Shown here in pieces: positions 17,387 through 26,253 of a stretch of DNA of 64,000 nt. This DNA comes from CAVVAL01 sp963740215. Its GTDB lineage: Bacteria > Actinomycetota > Actinomycetes > Mycobacteriales > Cryptosporangiaceae. How positions within the stretch are numbered: position 1 is the first letter of the stretch; each line of letters opens with the position of its first letter. The position numbers and the translations under genes were made by a program. The DNA lies in NCBI GenBank assembly GCA_963740215.1, contig CAVUDJ010000011.1:1-64000 (forward strand), in the 5' to 3' direction. The notes below the pieces were generated by a model. The model did no database searches, was not told the origin of the DNA, and was given only the letters and a program-made list of their open reading frames with translations.

Positions 17387-17728
17387 GTGGCACAGTATCC
17401 GGCGGAACTCGACGGGGTTTTGCTTGCGCTTGCGGACCCGACCAGACGGGCCGTGATCCACCGGCTCGGGCGCGGGCCGGCGAGCGTCGGCGAACTGGCC
17501 GGTGCAGCCACGATGACACTTCCCTCGTTCATGAAACACGTGAAGATGCTTGAGTCGAACGGTCTGATCCGCACTGCGAAATCCGGCCGTGTGCGCACCT
17601 GCGAGCTCAACCGGGAACGGTTCGCGGTCGTCGAGGACTGGCTGGCGCAGCAGCGGCGCCTCTGGGAAGGGCGCACCGATCGGCTCGAGCGGTTCGTCAC
17701 CAACTCCAAGGAGAAGGACACGACATGA
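17387..17728 (+). CDS. ArsR-family HTH regulator
   Basis: 113 aa with a GTG start. A winged-helix domain (LLALADPTRRAVIHRLGRGP, recognition helix around TLPSFMKHVKMLESNGL) and no metal-binding cysteine motif. The stop overlaps the start of the SRPBCC gene by four bases, and that gene overlaps the next, so the three genes are one translationally coupled operon. It is the same regulator type as at 9563-9931. Likely an autorepressor acting at the inverted repeat just upstream. Confidence 0.88.
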   Translation: MAQYPAELDGVLLALADPTRRAVIHRLGRGPASVGELAGAATMTLPSFMKHVKMLESNGLIRTAKSGRVRTCELNRERFAVVEDWLAQQRRLWEGRTDRLERFVTNSKEKDTT

Positions 17729-18195
17729 ACCCCGATCTCGACCTCAGTATCGAACGGGTCATTCGCGCGCCGCGCAAGGTCGTATGGGGCGCGTGGACCG
17801 ATCCGGCCAACCTGGCTCAGTGGTGGATCCCCTCCCCGGCCGTGTGCCGCGTCGACCGTTTGGAGGTCCGTGCCGGTGGTGCGTTCGTCACACGGATGAG
17901 CGACGACGGCGTCACGTTCGCCCCGCACGTCGATGCCTGCTTCCTTCTGGTGGACGAATTCGAGCGCATCGTGTTCACCAATGCCGTGGACAGCGGGTGG
18001 CGGCCGGCCAGCCCCGACCCGGTCGCGATGACCGCTGAGGTCGCGCTGCACGACCACGCGGACGGCACTGATTACCGGATCGTCGTGCGCCACGGTGATC
18101 CGGCTGCTAGGGACCGCCACGCTGAGCTGGGCTTCGCTGATGGCTGGGGCACGGTCGCTGACCAGCTAACCCGATTCGTGGAGAGCGCGCGATGA
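17725..18195 (+). CDS. SRPBCC (AHSA1-like) protein
   Basis: 156 aa. AHSA1/START-like fold: IERVIRAPRKVVWGAWTDPA, LAQWWIPSP, and a C-terminal helix beginning GWGTVADQLTRFVE. Family proteins bind hydrophobic ligands in a central cavity; the ligand here is unknown. It is the middle gene of the arsR-SRPBCC-reductase operon, overlapping both neighbours by four bases (ATGA). A shorter paralogous arrangement lies at 9084-9931. Confidence 0.87.
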   Translation: MNPDLDLSIERVIRAPRKVVWGAWTDPANLAQWWIPSPAVCRVDRLEVRAGGAFVTRMSDDGVTFAPHVDACFLLVDEFERIVFTNAVDSGWRPASPDPVAMTAEVALHDHADGTDYRIVVRHGDPAARDRHAELGFADGWGTVADQLTRFVESAR

Positions 18196-18818
18196 AGATC
18201 ACCATGACGCAGTTCGTCACCCTCGACGGAGTGAGCCAGGGTCCCGGCTCTCGCACCGAGGACACGAGCGACGGTTTCAGCGGCGGCGGTTGGCTCGTCC
18301 CGTTCCTCGACGAGGTGTTCGTCCAGCGCACGTCCGAGTGGCTCGACTTCGCCGACGGGCTGCTGCTCGGGCGCCGAACGTACGAGGCATTCGCACGCGA
18401 CTGGCCACAGATCACCGACCCCGACGATCCGTACACCGAACGGATGAACTCCCTGCCGAAGTACGTCGTGTCGAACACGCTCACGACAGGAAGCTGGCGG
18501 CCGACCACCGTACTTCGCGGCGATCCCGCGCAGACCGTCGGCGAGCTCAAGGGGCATCAGGGACGTGAGCTCCAGATCCACGGCAGTGCCCGGCTCGGCA
18601 ACGCACTGCTCTCCGCGGGCCTCATCGACACCCTGCGCGTCGTAGTGGCACCCGTCGTGATCGGGTCGGGGCGGCGCCTGCTCACGCACCCGGCTTCAGC
18701 GACCGGCCTACGGCTCGTCCGGCACGAGGCGACGCCCCCGGGCCTGCTGCTACTCGAATACCAGATCACAGGCCCCGCCCGCACCGGCGACTACGAAGGC
18801 GTCACCGATCTGCGATAG
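18192..18818 (+). CDS. Dihydrofolate reductase-like (RibD C-terminal) protein
   Basis: 208 aa. The RibD_C/DHFR-like fold is recognisable from MTQFVTLDGVSQGPGS at the start, LLLGRRTYEAFARDW, YVVSNTLTTGSW and a helix-strand LQIHGSARLGNALLSAGLID. Many actinobacterial members are annotated dihydrofolate reductase family without shown folate activity, so an NADPH-dependent reductase of unknown substrate is the safe call. Its start overlaps the SRPBCC stop by four bases. It is the last gene of the operon. Confidence 0.85.
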   Translation: MKITMTQFVTLDGVSQGPGSRTEDTSDGFSGGGWLVPFLDEVFVQRTSEWLDFADGLLLGRRTYEAFARDWPQITDPDDPYTERMNSLPKYVVSNTLTTGSWRPTTVLRGDPAQTVGELKGHQGRELQIHGSARLGNALLSAGLIDTLRVVVAPVVIGSGRRLLTHPASATGLRLVRHEATPPGLLLLEYQITGPARTGDYEGVTDLR

Positions 18819-19341
18819 ACGCCACGAAAGCTGCCGCGCAGCGTGAATGATCGAGGTGATACCTCCCCGGGAGTGGTATTCAGGGTCCTTCCGGGGCGGC
18901 GGTCGTAGCCTTTCCGGCAGCCTCAGCACAGCCGTAGATCACCGACCAGAACGAACGGCGGTGGGGTTGTGGTTCGACTCGCCCCTCGGACACTCAGTTT
19001 GTACATGATCGCCGGGGCAGTTGCCTCGGCGATCACTGTTTTCCGGCCCGGCTGGTAGGTCAGCCGCAGTCCTAGCTCGGTGTAGATGCGGGCCTTGCCG
19101 GTTTGCTCTCGGCGATGCCGAGGGCGCCCGACGCTTCGACCGCGGTCGGGTTGCGGCCCAGCGCCAGCGACCACCACAGTACGTTCGGATCCGTGGTGCT
19201 GCCCTGCGCGGCCTGCACGCGTTGCGCCCATGGCGCGCATCCGGGGTGGGTGCCCGCTCGCCGAAGTCCACCAATGGGCGGGACCGAGGAGCCATGAATA
19301 CGGGGAGAATTGGCGGACCCCCGAAGCGGACCGAGGAGACC
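18819..19341. other. Intergenic stretch with recombinase 3' end scrap
   Basis: On the minus strand about 18940-19130 reads the C-terminal tail of an actinobacterial serine recombinase: KARIYTELGLRLTYQPGRKT followed by VIAEATAPAIMYKLSVRGAS. The catalytic part is absent. Repeat R2 (18985-19051) falls inside. The remainder up to the sulP start shows only its GAGGAGA ribosome binding site. Confidence 0.6.
18985..19051 (+). repeat. Direct repeat R2 (recombinase 3' end)
   Basis: Second copy of the 67-bp block described for R1 at 16071-16137, in the same orientation. It is part of the recombinase C-terminal coding scrap on the minus strand. Confidence 0.75.
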
Positions 19342-21057
19342 ATGCGAGTCGCCGCGCCACTGCAGGGCCTACGCCAGCTTCGCGCGTACCGGCGCACCTG
19401 GTTGCGGGGTGATGTGCTCGCCGGCATCACTGTGGCCGCGTACCTGATTCCGCAGGTGATGGCCTACGCGGGGCTTGCGGGGCTACAGCCGGTCGCCGGC
19501 CTGTGGGCGATCCTGCCCACGCTGGCCATCTACGCGGTCCTCGGCTCGTCCCGTCAACTCTCGGTGGGTCCGGAGTCGACCACTGCGCTCATGACAGCGA
19601 CCGTCGTGGCGCCGCTCGCCGCAGGCGACCCCGGGCGCTACGCGGCACTGGCGGCCCTCCTCGCGGTGGCGGTCGGGGCGCTGTCGGTGCTGGCGTGGGT
19701 TCTACGGCTGGGGTTCGTCGCCGACCTGTTGTCCCAACCGATCCTCGTCGGCTACATGGCGGGTGTCGCCGTCATCATGATCATCGGTCAACTGGAGAAG
19801 GTCACCGGTGTGCCGGTCGAAGGAGCCTCCCTCCCCGCGGAGGTCGTCTCCTTCGCCCGCAACCTTGACGAGATCCATGTCGGGACGTTCATCCTCGCCA
19901 TGGCGTCCCTGCTGCTCCTGTTCGCTCTCCGCTGGCGGTTCCCCCAGTTGCCGGGGCCGCTGATCGTCGTACTTCTGGCGACCGCGGCGGTGGTCGTGTT
20001 CGACCTGCAGGCGCGTGGCCTCGCCGTTGTCGGCGCGGTGCCGTCGGCCTTTCCACGGCCGAGTCTGCCCCCGCTCGACGACTTGGGTCAGCTGTTGGTG
20101 CCGGCGATGGGCGTGCTGTTGGTCGGCTACACCGACAATGTGCTGACCGGGCGCGCCTTCGCAGCCCGAGCAGGCGACGAGGTGGACGCCAATCAGGAAC
20201 TGCTGGCGCTCGGCGCCGCCAATGTCGGGGCCGGGCTATTCCAGGGTTTCCCGGTGAGCAGTAGTGGCAGCCGCACCGCGATCGGCGCCGCGTCCGGCAG
20301 CCGTACGCAGCTCCACTCGCTGGTCGCGCTGGCCTCGGTCGTCTGCGTCCTGCTCTTCCTTCGGCCGCTGCTGGCCCACTTCCCCTCGGCTGCACTCGGC
20401 GCCATCGTCATGTACGCCGCCGTCCTCCTGATCGATGTGGCCGGGTTCCGGCGGCTCGCTTCATTCCGGCGGAGTGAGCTGATGCTTGCGTTGGCGGCGT
20501 TGGCCGGGGTGCTCGTGTTCGACATCCTGTACGGCATCCTCGTGGCGGTTGGCCTCTCCGTGGCGGAGCTCCTGACCAGGGTGGCGCGCCCGCACGACGC
20601 TGTCCTGGGAGCGGTGCCCGGTCTTGCCGGTATGCATGACGTCGACGACTACCCGGAAGCGAAAACGATCCCTGGCCTCGTCATCTACCGCTACGACTCG
20701 CCGCTGTTCTTCGCCAATGCGCAGGACTTCAAGCGCCGGGCGCTGTCCGCCGTCGATGCTCAAACCGAACGCGTCGACTGGTTCGTCCTCAACATGGAGG
20801 CAAATGTCGAGGTCGACATCACCGCCCTGGACGCGGTCGAGGAGTTGCGGGCGGAACTCAACCGCCGCGGCATCGTGTTCGCTCTCGCCAGGGTGAAACA
20901 GGATCTTCTCGAATATCTCCAGGCATTCGGGCTTGTGGAGAAGATCGGGCCTGATCGGCTCTTCCCGACGCTGCCCACCGCAGTAGCCGCATACGAACGG
21001 TGGGCAAGGGAGCGCCCGCCGAGGAACGACGCTCGCGACCGCCCCGACAACGCGTAG
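19342..21057 (+). CDS. SulP-family anion transporter
   Basis: 571 aa. The ATG at 19342 follows GAGGAGA. The transport domain has ten or more hydrophobic helices. Signatures include YLIPQVMAYAGLAGLQPVAG, GSSRQLSVGPES, FQGFPVSSSGSRTAIG, and a C-terminal STAS domain at about 445-560 (LVIYRYDSPLFFANAQDFKR, DWFVLNMEANVEVDITALDA). SulP proteins move sulfate, bicarbonate or other inorganic anions across the cytoplasmic membrane; the substrate cannot be decided. It is a single gene, downstream of recombinase debris and with no sulfur genes adjacent. Confidence 0.9.
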   Translation: MRVAAPLQGLRQLRAYRRTWLRGDVLAGITVAAYLIPQVMAYAGLAGLQPVAGLWAILPTLAIYAVLGSSRQLSVGPESTTALMTATVVAPLAAGDPGRYAALAALLAVAVGALSVLAWVLRLGFVADLLSQPILVGYMAGVAVIMIIGQLEKVTGVPVEGASLPAEVVSFARNLDEIHVGTFILAMASLLLLFALRWRFPQLPGPLIVVLLATAAVVVFDLQARGLAVVGAVPSAFPRPSLPPLDDLGQLLVPAMGVLLVGYTDNVLTGRAFAARAGDEVDANQELLALGAANVGAGLFQGFPVSSSGSRTAIGAASGSRTQLHSLVALASVVCVLLFLRPLLAHFPSAALGAIVMYAAVLLIDVAGFRRLASFRRSELMLALAALAGVLVFDILYGILVAVGLSVAELLTRVARPHDAVLGAVPGLAGMHDVDDYPEAKTIPGLVIYRYDSPLFFANAQDFKRRALSAVDAQTERVDWFVLNMEANVEVDITALDAVEELRAELNRRGIVFALARVKQDLLEYLQAFGLVEKIGPDRLFPTLPTAVAAYERWARERPPRNDARDRPDNA

Positions 21058-21293
21058 TGGCCGGAGACCGGGCGGCACGGTGGCCTCGACGCGCGGCTCG
21101 GATGCAGATCGGCGGCGACTCTCTTCAGGAGTTGATAGGCAACCGCCGATGCTCCTTCGTCTCGCCGGCGAGATCACCTCGACACGCCGACCGTACGGAA
21201 TATTGATCGAATGCACCGCGCAACTTGTCGAATCATCCTCAACCGATGTGCGTGCGTTCCACACGTCGAGGTCAGAGGCGCAGAATGCGACGT

Positions 21294-22030
21294 ATGGAGA
21301 GGACGTCGGAAGTGCGCATTCAGAGCGAGCAGGGAATCATGCCGGCGTACTGCGCGGTACCGACGACACCGCCGCCGTGGCCCGGTGTCGTGGTGATCCA
21401 TGACTTCACCGGCATGAGCCACGACCTTCGGGCGCTGACTGGCTGGCAGACGAGGGCTTTCTCGCCGTGGCCCCGGACCTATACCACTGGGGGAGCCGGT
21501 TGAGTTGTCTGCGCACGATAATGCGTGACATCGGCGCACGTAGGGGAAGGACGTTCGACGACATCGAGGGTGCACGACGCTGGCTCAGCGAGCACGACGG
21601 TTGCACGGGAAGCATCGGAGTGATCGGGTTCTGCATGGGTGGTGGCTACGCGTTGGCTCTGGCGCCGGGCCGAGGCTTCTCGGCGTCGAGTGTCAACTAC
21701 GGCGGATGTCCCTCTGACGCCCAGGAATGGCTGCCCGGAGCTTGCCCCATCGTCGGGAGCTTCGGCGGTGCCGACGGGTCACCTCTTGGGCGACGTGCCG
21801 GGCAGCGACTCGGCCGGCTGCTCACCGAGTTGGAAGTACCGCACGACGTGAAGATCTATCCGGGGGTCGGTCACGGTTTCATGAACGACCATGACCCTGC
21901 GGATGCCACCCTCTTGCTGCGGTTCCTGGCTCGCGTCTCCGGCACGAAGCACGACGAGGAGGCCACCCGAGATGCCCGACGCCGCATCACCGCGTTCTTC
22001 AACACGCATCTGAGGGGAACGGCTGACTGA
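21294..22030 (+). pseudogene. Dienelactone hydrolase with frameshift
   Basis: About 245 aa when reconstructed. The first frame (from the ATG 21294) gives VRIQSEQGIMPAYCAVP and PPPWPGVVVIHDFTGMSHDL. The second frame gives the rest from EGFLAVAPDLYHWG onward, with the nucleophile Cys in GFCMGGGYAL and the catalytic His in GVGHGFMND. The frame changes near 21430-21445. Everything expected of a dienelactone-hydrolase-family enzyme is otherwise present, so this could be a sequencing error. If the break is real the gene is dead. It has no obvious aromatic-degradation neighbours. Confidence 0.75.
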
Positions 22031-22344
22031 GGACGCCACAGATACGAGCGTTTCGCACCGCTCATCTAGCCGCTGATCGAGCGCGACGGGCTGTCTTGGC
22101 AACGACTGGGCGCACCCGTCGTGCCGAGAAGCGGGCGTTGCGCGCTGCACCGGATGCGGGGCGTTGGTTCGTGTGGCCGGTCCCCCCAGAAGCCCGAGTG
22201 GACAGCCGGCTGATCGGGTGCTCGGGCACCGGTCAGCGCCTCTACGGAGAGTCCCACCTCGCACGGGTTGTCCGGCGCCGGGCGCCTACCGACCCTGAAC
22301 GTTGCCCCCTTGCAATGCAGTGCGGACCCTCGGAGGCTTGTCGT
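22031..22344. other. Intergenic stretch without recognised gene
   Basis: 314 bp with no supported gene. The frame of the next gene is open upstream but the sequence there (an arginine-rich reading) has no family resemblance and no ribosome binding site. Confidence 0.4.
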
Positions 22345-23049
22345 ATGACACTCGGAGGCAAGATTGTCGGTGTCGCCGCGACGGCAGCTGTCGTCTACGG
22401 AGCCTGGGTACGCCCTCGGCTCATGCGCTGGGGCGCGACCGATGAGGAAGTCACTGGGCCGTACCCCGGTGCCGACCTGGTTCCCGACGGTGATAGGGGC
22501 GCGACGATGGCCGTCACGATCGACGCTCCGCCAGATCAGGTCTGGCCGTGGCTCGTACAACTGGGCGGGGATCGTGGGGGGTGGTACTCCTGGGACCACC
22601 TGGACAACGCCGGTCGCCCAAGTGCCCAAAGAGTCCACCCCGAGTGGCAGGACATCACCCTCGGCGACTACGTGAAGTACTGGACACGCCGCCACGGCCC
22701 CGTGGACGCTTGGGAGGTTGCAGCGCTTGAACCGAATCGATTCCTGGGACTTCGTGGGTTGAGCGATCTGCGAGGCCGCAGCCTTGATCCGAAGCAGCCA
22801 CGGCCATCGGCCTACACCGAAGGACTATGGGGTTTCCTGTTGGATGAGTTGCCTGGCGGGCGCACACGTCTCGTTATCGGCGGTTATCAAGCCTTCCGCC
22901 CTCGATGGCTTGGACGTTTCCTCGACTACTGGCTCTATCCCCCGGTTGTCTGGATCATGCAGGCACGAATGTTGGCCGTACTCAAGCGAAACGTCGAACG
23001 AGCGGCCCGTGCACGAACGCAAGTGGCCGCCTCTGGAAAGACCGGTTAG
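22345..23049 (+). CDS. SRPBCC-fold protein with N-terminal helix
   Basis: 234 aa, starting at the ATG 22345. The N-terminal hydrophobic helix (IVGVAATAAVVYGAWV) is followed by RPRLMRWGATDEEV and an SRPBCC domain opening TMAVTIDAPPDQVWPWLVQL, then GGDRGGWYSWDHLDN. The C-terminal helix is membrane-associating. A clear paralogue with the same layout is at 60445-61122 (WPWLAQMGGDRGGWYSWDRV). The family is often annotated as polyketide cyclase-like, with unknown ligand. It is single-gene and convergent with the acyltransferase gene. Confidence 0.8.
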   Translation: MTLGGKIVGVAATAAVVYGAWVRPRLMRWGATDEEVTGPYPGADLVPDGDRGATMAVTIDAPPDQVWPWLVQLGGDRGGWYSWDHLDNAGRPSAQRVHPEWQDITLGDYVKYWTRRHGPVDAWEVAALEPNRFLGLRGLSDLRGRSLDPKQPRPSAYTEGLWGFLLDELPGGRTRLVIGGYQAFRPRWLGRFLDYWLYPPVVWIMQARMLAVLKRNVERAARARTQVAASGKTG

Positions 23050-23271
23050 CCCCGGCTCCTAGCACGTCAGCCGGTTCCGGAGACGCGCTATGCCGCTGGT
23101 CGGGCGTCTCTCCTACGTATGACCACGCCCCGAGTAGGGGGCGCCGGATGGAACTGGTCACTACCGCCAAGCTCGAGTTGCTCGGCCTACGCTCGCACAT
23201 GCGTTCCAACTGAATGCGAAAGTCGAGGTAGAGAGTCGGCCGGTTTGTCATGGCGGCCGTCTGCCTGGCAG

Positions 23272-24462
23272 TTAGAGGATGCGCGCCACGCCTGGTACGC
23301 GGCTGATAAGGAGCCAGGCGAGCGCGAACGAGCCAGCGATGCCGCCAGCTGCCACGATGAGTGCCTTGACCTCGGCGGGCAGCGGCACCGGCCGCGCCGC
23401 GACGGCGAGCGCGATCAGGACCGGGCCTTGCACCATGAACGCGCCGTACGCGCTGCGGCTGAGCACCGGGATCCATCGGACCTGCCGGTTGAGACGACGC
23501 TGGGCGAGCGCCAGCAGCCACACCGATCCGAAAACGTTGAGCGTGCTCTCGACTGCGGCGAAGGCCAGAGCCCACCAGTTCCAGCCCCCCAGCAGATCGT
23601 CGAAGACGTCCAGGAAACCCGTGACGACCAACAAGGCGGCCATGGCGCCGACGGCGACCAGCGTGGCCGTGCGGCATCGCGTGCGGAGCTGATCGGGAAC
23701 GGCGGTAAGCCAGCCTCGCCGGGAGGCCGCGATGCCCAGCGCGAACAGCGTCAGGCACGCGGGCCACTCCCACAGATTCAGGTCCGCAAAGCTCTCGCTG
23801 CCGAACGGGAACACCAGCCGGACCAGGAAACTCGTAGTGGCCACCAAGGCGGTGAGCAGCAACAGGTGCCGCATAGCCAGCTCGCCGACAATGCGCCGTG
23901 CGGGGTGTTGCCGCACGCGGACCAGAGCCGCGTATGCGAGCGAGAAGATCAGAAGCACGCCGACGAACCACAGTGGACCAGTGTCAAGGTTGTCTTCCTC
24001 GCCAAGGAACTCGGCCCAGTAGGAGCCGGGTGCCGCGCCGAGCGGGTGGTAGAGCGCATACAAGAGGAGCGGCCACAGCAGCAGCGTGAACACGAGGAAC
24101 GGCACACCGAGACGCAGTAACCGGTCCTGGGCGAAGCGCCCTGGTCCCTTGCGCTCCAGCGACGGCTCGGTCAGCAGACCGGCCACTAGGAACAACAGCG
24201 CGATCATGAAAAGGGCGAACGGGATGACCAGTAAGAACAGGGCAGCCTCCGTCACCGGCGACAGCGTGACCTCCTGCACGTCGGCGTACGACCAGTACTG
24301 GTCGGAGCCCACGTAGCTGAGGACGCCGTGAATCGCGATGATCGCCGCGATCATGATCACCTTGAGCGTGTCCAGGTACGGCCGGCGCGTCGACGCCCAC
24401 TGCTCAAGGGTGACGCCACTCCCGCCTGGAGCGGCCCCACCAGTCGAGCGGGGAGCACTCAT
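23272..24462 (-). CDS. Acyltransferase-3 family membrane protein
   Basis: 396 aa with about ten transmembrane helices. The first helix carries the family histidine (YLDTLKVIMIAAIIAIHGVL). The RLLRLGVPFLVF motif, typical of acyltransferase 3/OafA-like proteins, comes after helix three. Such enzymes transfer acyl groups to extracytoplasmic sugars or lipids; the acceptor is unknown. The ATG at 24462 follows GGTGAAG and is preferred to a longer frame start at 24522. No glycosylation genes are next to it. Confidence 0.82.
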   Translation of the reverse strand: MSAPRSTGGAAPGGSGVTLEQWASTRRPYLDTLKVIMIAAIIAIHGVLSYVGSDQYWSYADVQEVTLSPVTEAALFLLVIPFALFMIALLFLVAGLLTEPSLERKGPGRFAQDRLLRLGVPFLVFTLLLWPLLLYALYHPLGAAPGSYWAEFLGEEDNLDTGPLWFVGVLLIFSLAYAALVRVRQHPARRIVGELAMRHLLLLTALVATTSFLVRLVFPFGSESFADLNLWEWPACLTLFALGIAASRRGWLTAVPDQLRTRCRTATLVAVGAMAALLVVTGFLDVFDDLLGGWNWWALAFAAVESTLNVFGSVWLLALAQRRLNRQVRWIPVLSRSAYGAFMVQGPVLIALAVAARPVPLPAEVKALIVAAGGIAGSFALAWLLISRVPGVARIL

Positions 24463-24777
24463 TGGCACGACTTCACCGTCTTGCTGCCCACTGCCAGGCA
24501 CAAGGGCCGAACGTCCCCACAATCAGTGCTGTATACCCGGGGTGGAGGCGCGCCCGGTTCGTAGGTGATCAGCGCGTTGACTATGCGGCCCAAGGCGTTA
24601 CAGTTCCTGCGCCCGCAGGTCCGGGAAACTCACCACCACGGGCCGAGCAGCGCCGGGGACAACGTCGGCGGGTAGCGGGGCGTCGCCGGCCCCAGCCTGG
24701 TTCACTCCCCCAGTGAGGACGGCAAAGGCGAATCACCGACCTGCGCCTGGCCGGCCCCCATCTTGGCGGCGTCCAGC
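24463..24777. other. Intergenic stretch without recognised gene
   Basis: 315 bp. A weak TATACCC/GGGGTGG motif lies at about 24531-24545 but is not a clean palindrome. A minus-strand reading ending PVVVSFPDLRAQEL is not identifiable. Confidence 0.35.
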
Positions 24778-25921
24778 TCATCGACTACCGAGCGGGGCCT
24801 CCGGCACGGATCGCAGGGCCGCCGTCGCCAGGTTGGCTGCCGTGCGCGGTGATGCCGAAATCGCGGCTCCGGTATCGACGTCGAAGAAATACGCTGCCGT
24901 CAGATCGACCGTAAGGCTCACCTCACGCCCGATCACCAACTCGGCATGCGGACCCGCCTTGGCAGTCCACAATCCCGCCGCTGAGGCCTCGTCGGTGGCC
25001 AGCAGATCGGCGCTGCCGGTTGCCCGCCGGTCAGGCGGCGGCAACAGCAGGTGCTTCTCGTCACCCAGCGACTCGACGCTGACTGGCGTCACGCGCAGTG
25101 TGGCAGCGCCGGCCACCGGTCCCCCGCGCCGGCCAATGGCCAGACGTGTCCGGCCAATTCGAGGGTGGGCGGATCACCGGGGCGTAGCACGGTGGCGAAG
25201 TTCATGCTCGGCGAGCCGATGAACCCGGCGACGAAGGGGTTAGCCGGCGCAAAGTACAGCTCTTCGGGCGTACCGATCTGTTGCAGCCGTCCATTGTCCA
25301 GGACCGCGCTCCGGTCGCCGAGGGTCATCGCCTCGACCTGGTCATGCGTGACGTATCGACTCGTGATTCGGTAGCGCTGGTGCAGCCGGGTCAGCTCGCC
25401 GCGCATGGATACCCGGAGCTTGGCGTCCAGGTTGGACAGCGGCTCGTCCATCAGGAATACCTGCGGTTGGGGTACCATCGCGCGGCCCATCGCCACCCGC
25501 TGACGTTGCCCGCCGGACAGCGCCGCCGGTTTGCGATCGAGCAGCTCATACAGGCCGAGCAGGTGTGCGGTCTCGTCGACCTGCCGGCGGGCGTCATCCT
25601 TGGGGATCTTGCGCAGCTTCAGGCTGAACGCCAGGTTGTCCCTGACGGTCATATGCGGGTACAGCGCGTAGTTCTGGAACACCATGGCGATATCGCGTTC
25701 CTTGGGCGCCCGTTCGTTGACCACGTCGCCGTCGATGTAGACGTCTCCGGTCGTGACGTCCTCCAGCCCTGCGACCATGCGCAACACGGTCGACTTGCCG
25801 CAGCCCGATGGTCCGACGAGTACCAGGAACTCGCCGTCGGCGACGGTCAAGCTGAAGTCGTCCACCGCGACTATCCCGCCGGGAACGTCTTTGTCAGATG
25901 TTCAAGCCTCACCTCGGCCAT
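24778..25921 (-). pseudogene. Sugar-type ABC transporter ATPase, two frameshifts
   Basis: The gene would start at the ATG 25921 (MAEVRLEHLTKTFPAG). It loses frame near 25875, where one base is missing, then reads a full nucleotide-binding domain: Walker A GPSGCGKST, Q-loop VFQNYALYPHMTV, signature LSGGQRQRVAMGRA, Walker B VFLMDEPLSNLD and H-loop VTHDQVEAM. It shifts again near 25110 before the OB/TOBE tail (VVGREVSLTVDL-type region, ending at 24778). Length and layout match MalK/UgpC/MsmX ATPases that energise sugar importers. No permease or binding-protein gene is adjacent, so it would be an orphan shared ATPase even if intact. Confidence 0.8.
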
Positions 25922-25940
25922 CGTCGGTCCTCCCGCTGGT

Positions 25941-26153
25941 TCATTCCTTGCTGGCGAGCAGTTCCTTGACGACATAGTGGTTCGCTTCCAGGGCGAGGAC
26001 CGGCGACTCGATCCGCGTACGGTCATGCGTGGGACTTACGCGGTCGGAGTCGTGGAGTCCACGACGTGGGGACGCTTGCCACGTCTGCGGCCCGAGCACA
26101 ACCAGGAACTCGCCGAATCCGACATCAAGGTTGACCCCGCGCACCGCGTGCAC
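25941..26153 (-). pseudogene. Chimeric ABC ATPase scrap
   Basis: The minus strand at about 26090-26153 reads HAVRGVNLDVGFGEFLVVLG, the start of a LolD/MacB-type ABC ATPase up to just before Walker A. The frame then changes into unrelated sequence ending LALEANHYVVKELLASKE. It looks like a deletion junction joining two truncated genes. The region 25922-26253 contains no intact gene. Confidence 0.45.
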
Positions 26154-26253
26154 GGCCGATGGCCCGGAGCGCAGCTGCGGTTTGAACCGCTGCCGTCGCG
26201 GCCCTTGTCGTACCGTTCATTGTCCTACCGTGCGCGAAGCCGGCGTAGCGAAG

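Noticed and set aside
24529..24546. Possible CsoR/CstR operator (TATACCC...GGGGTGG)
   Set aside because: The right half lacks the GGGTAT end, so it is not a clean palindrome, and the downstream acyltransferase has no link to copper or sulfur.
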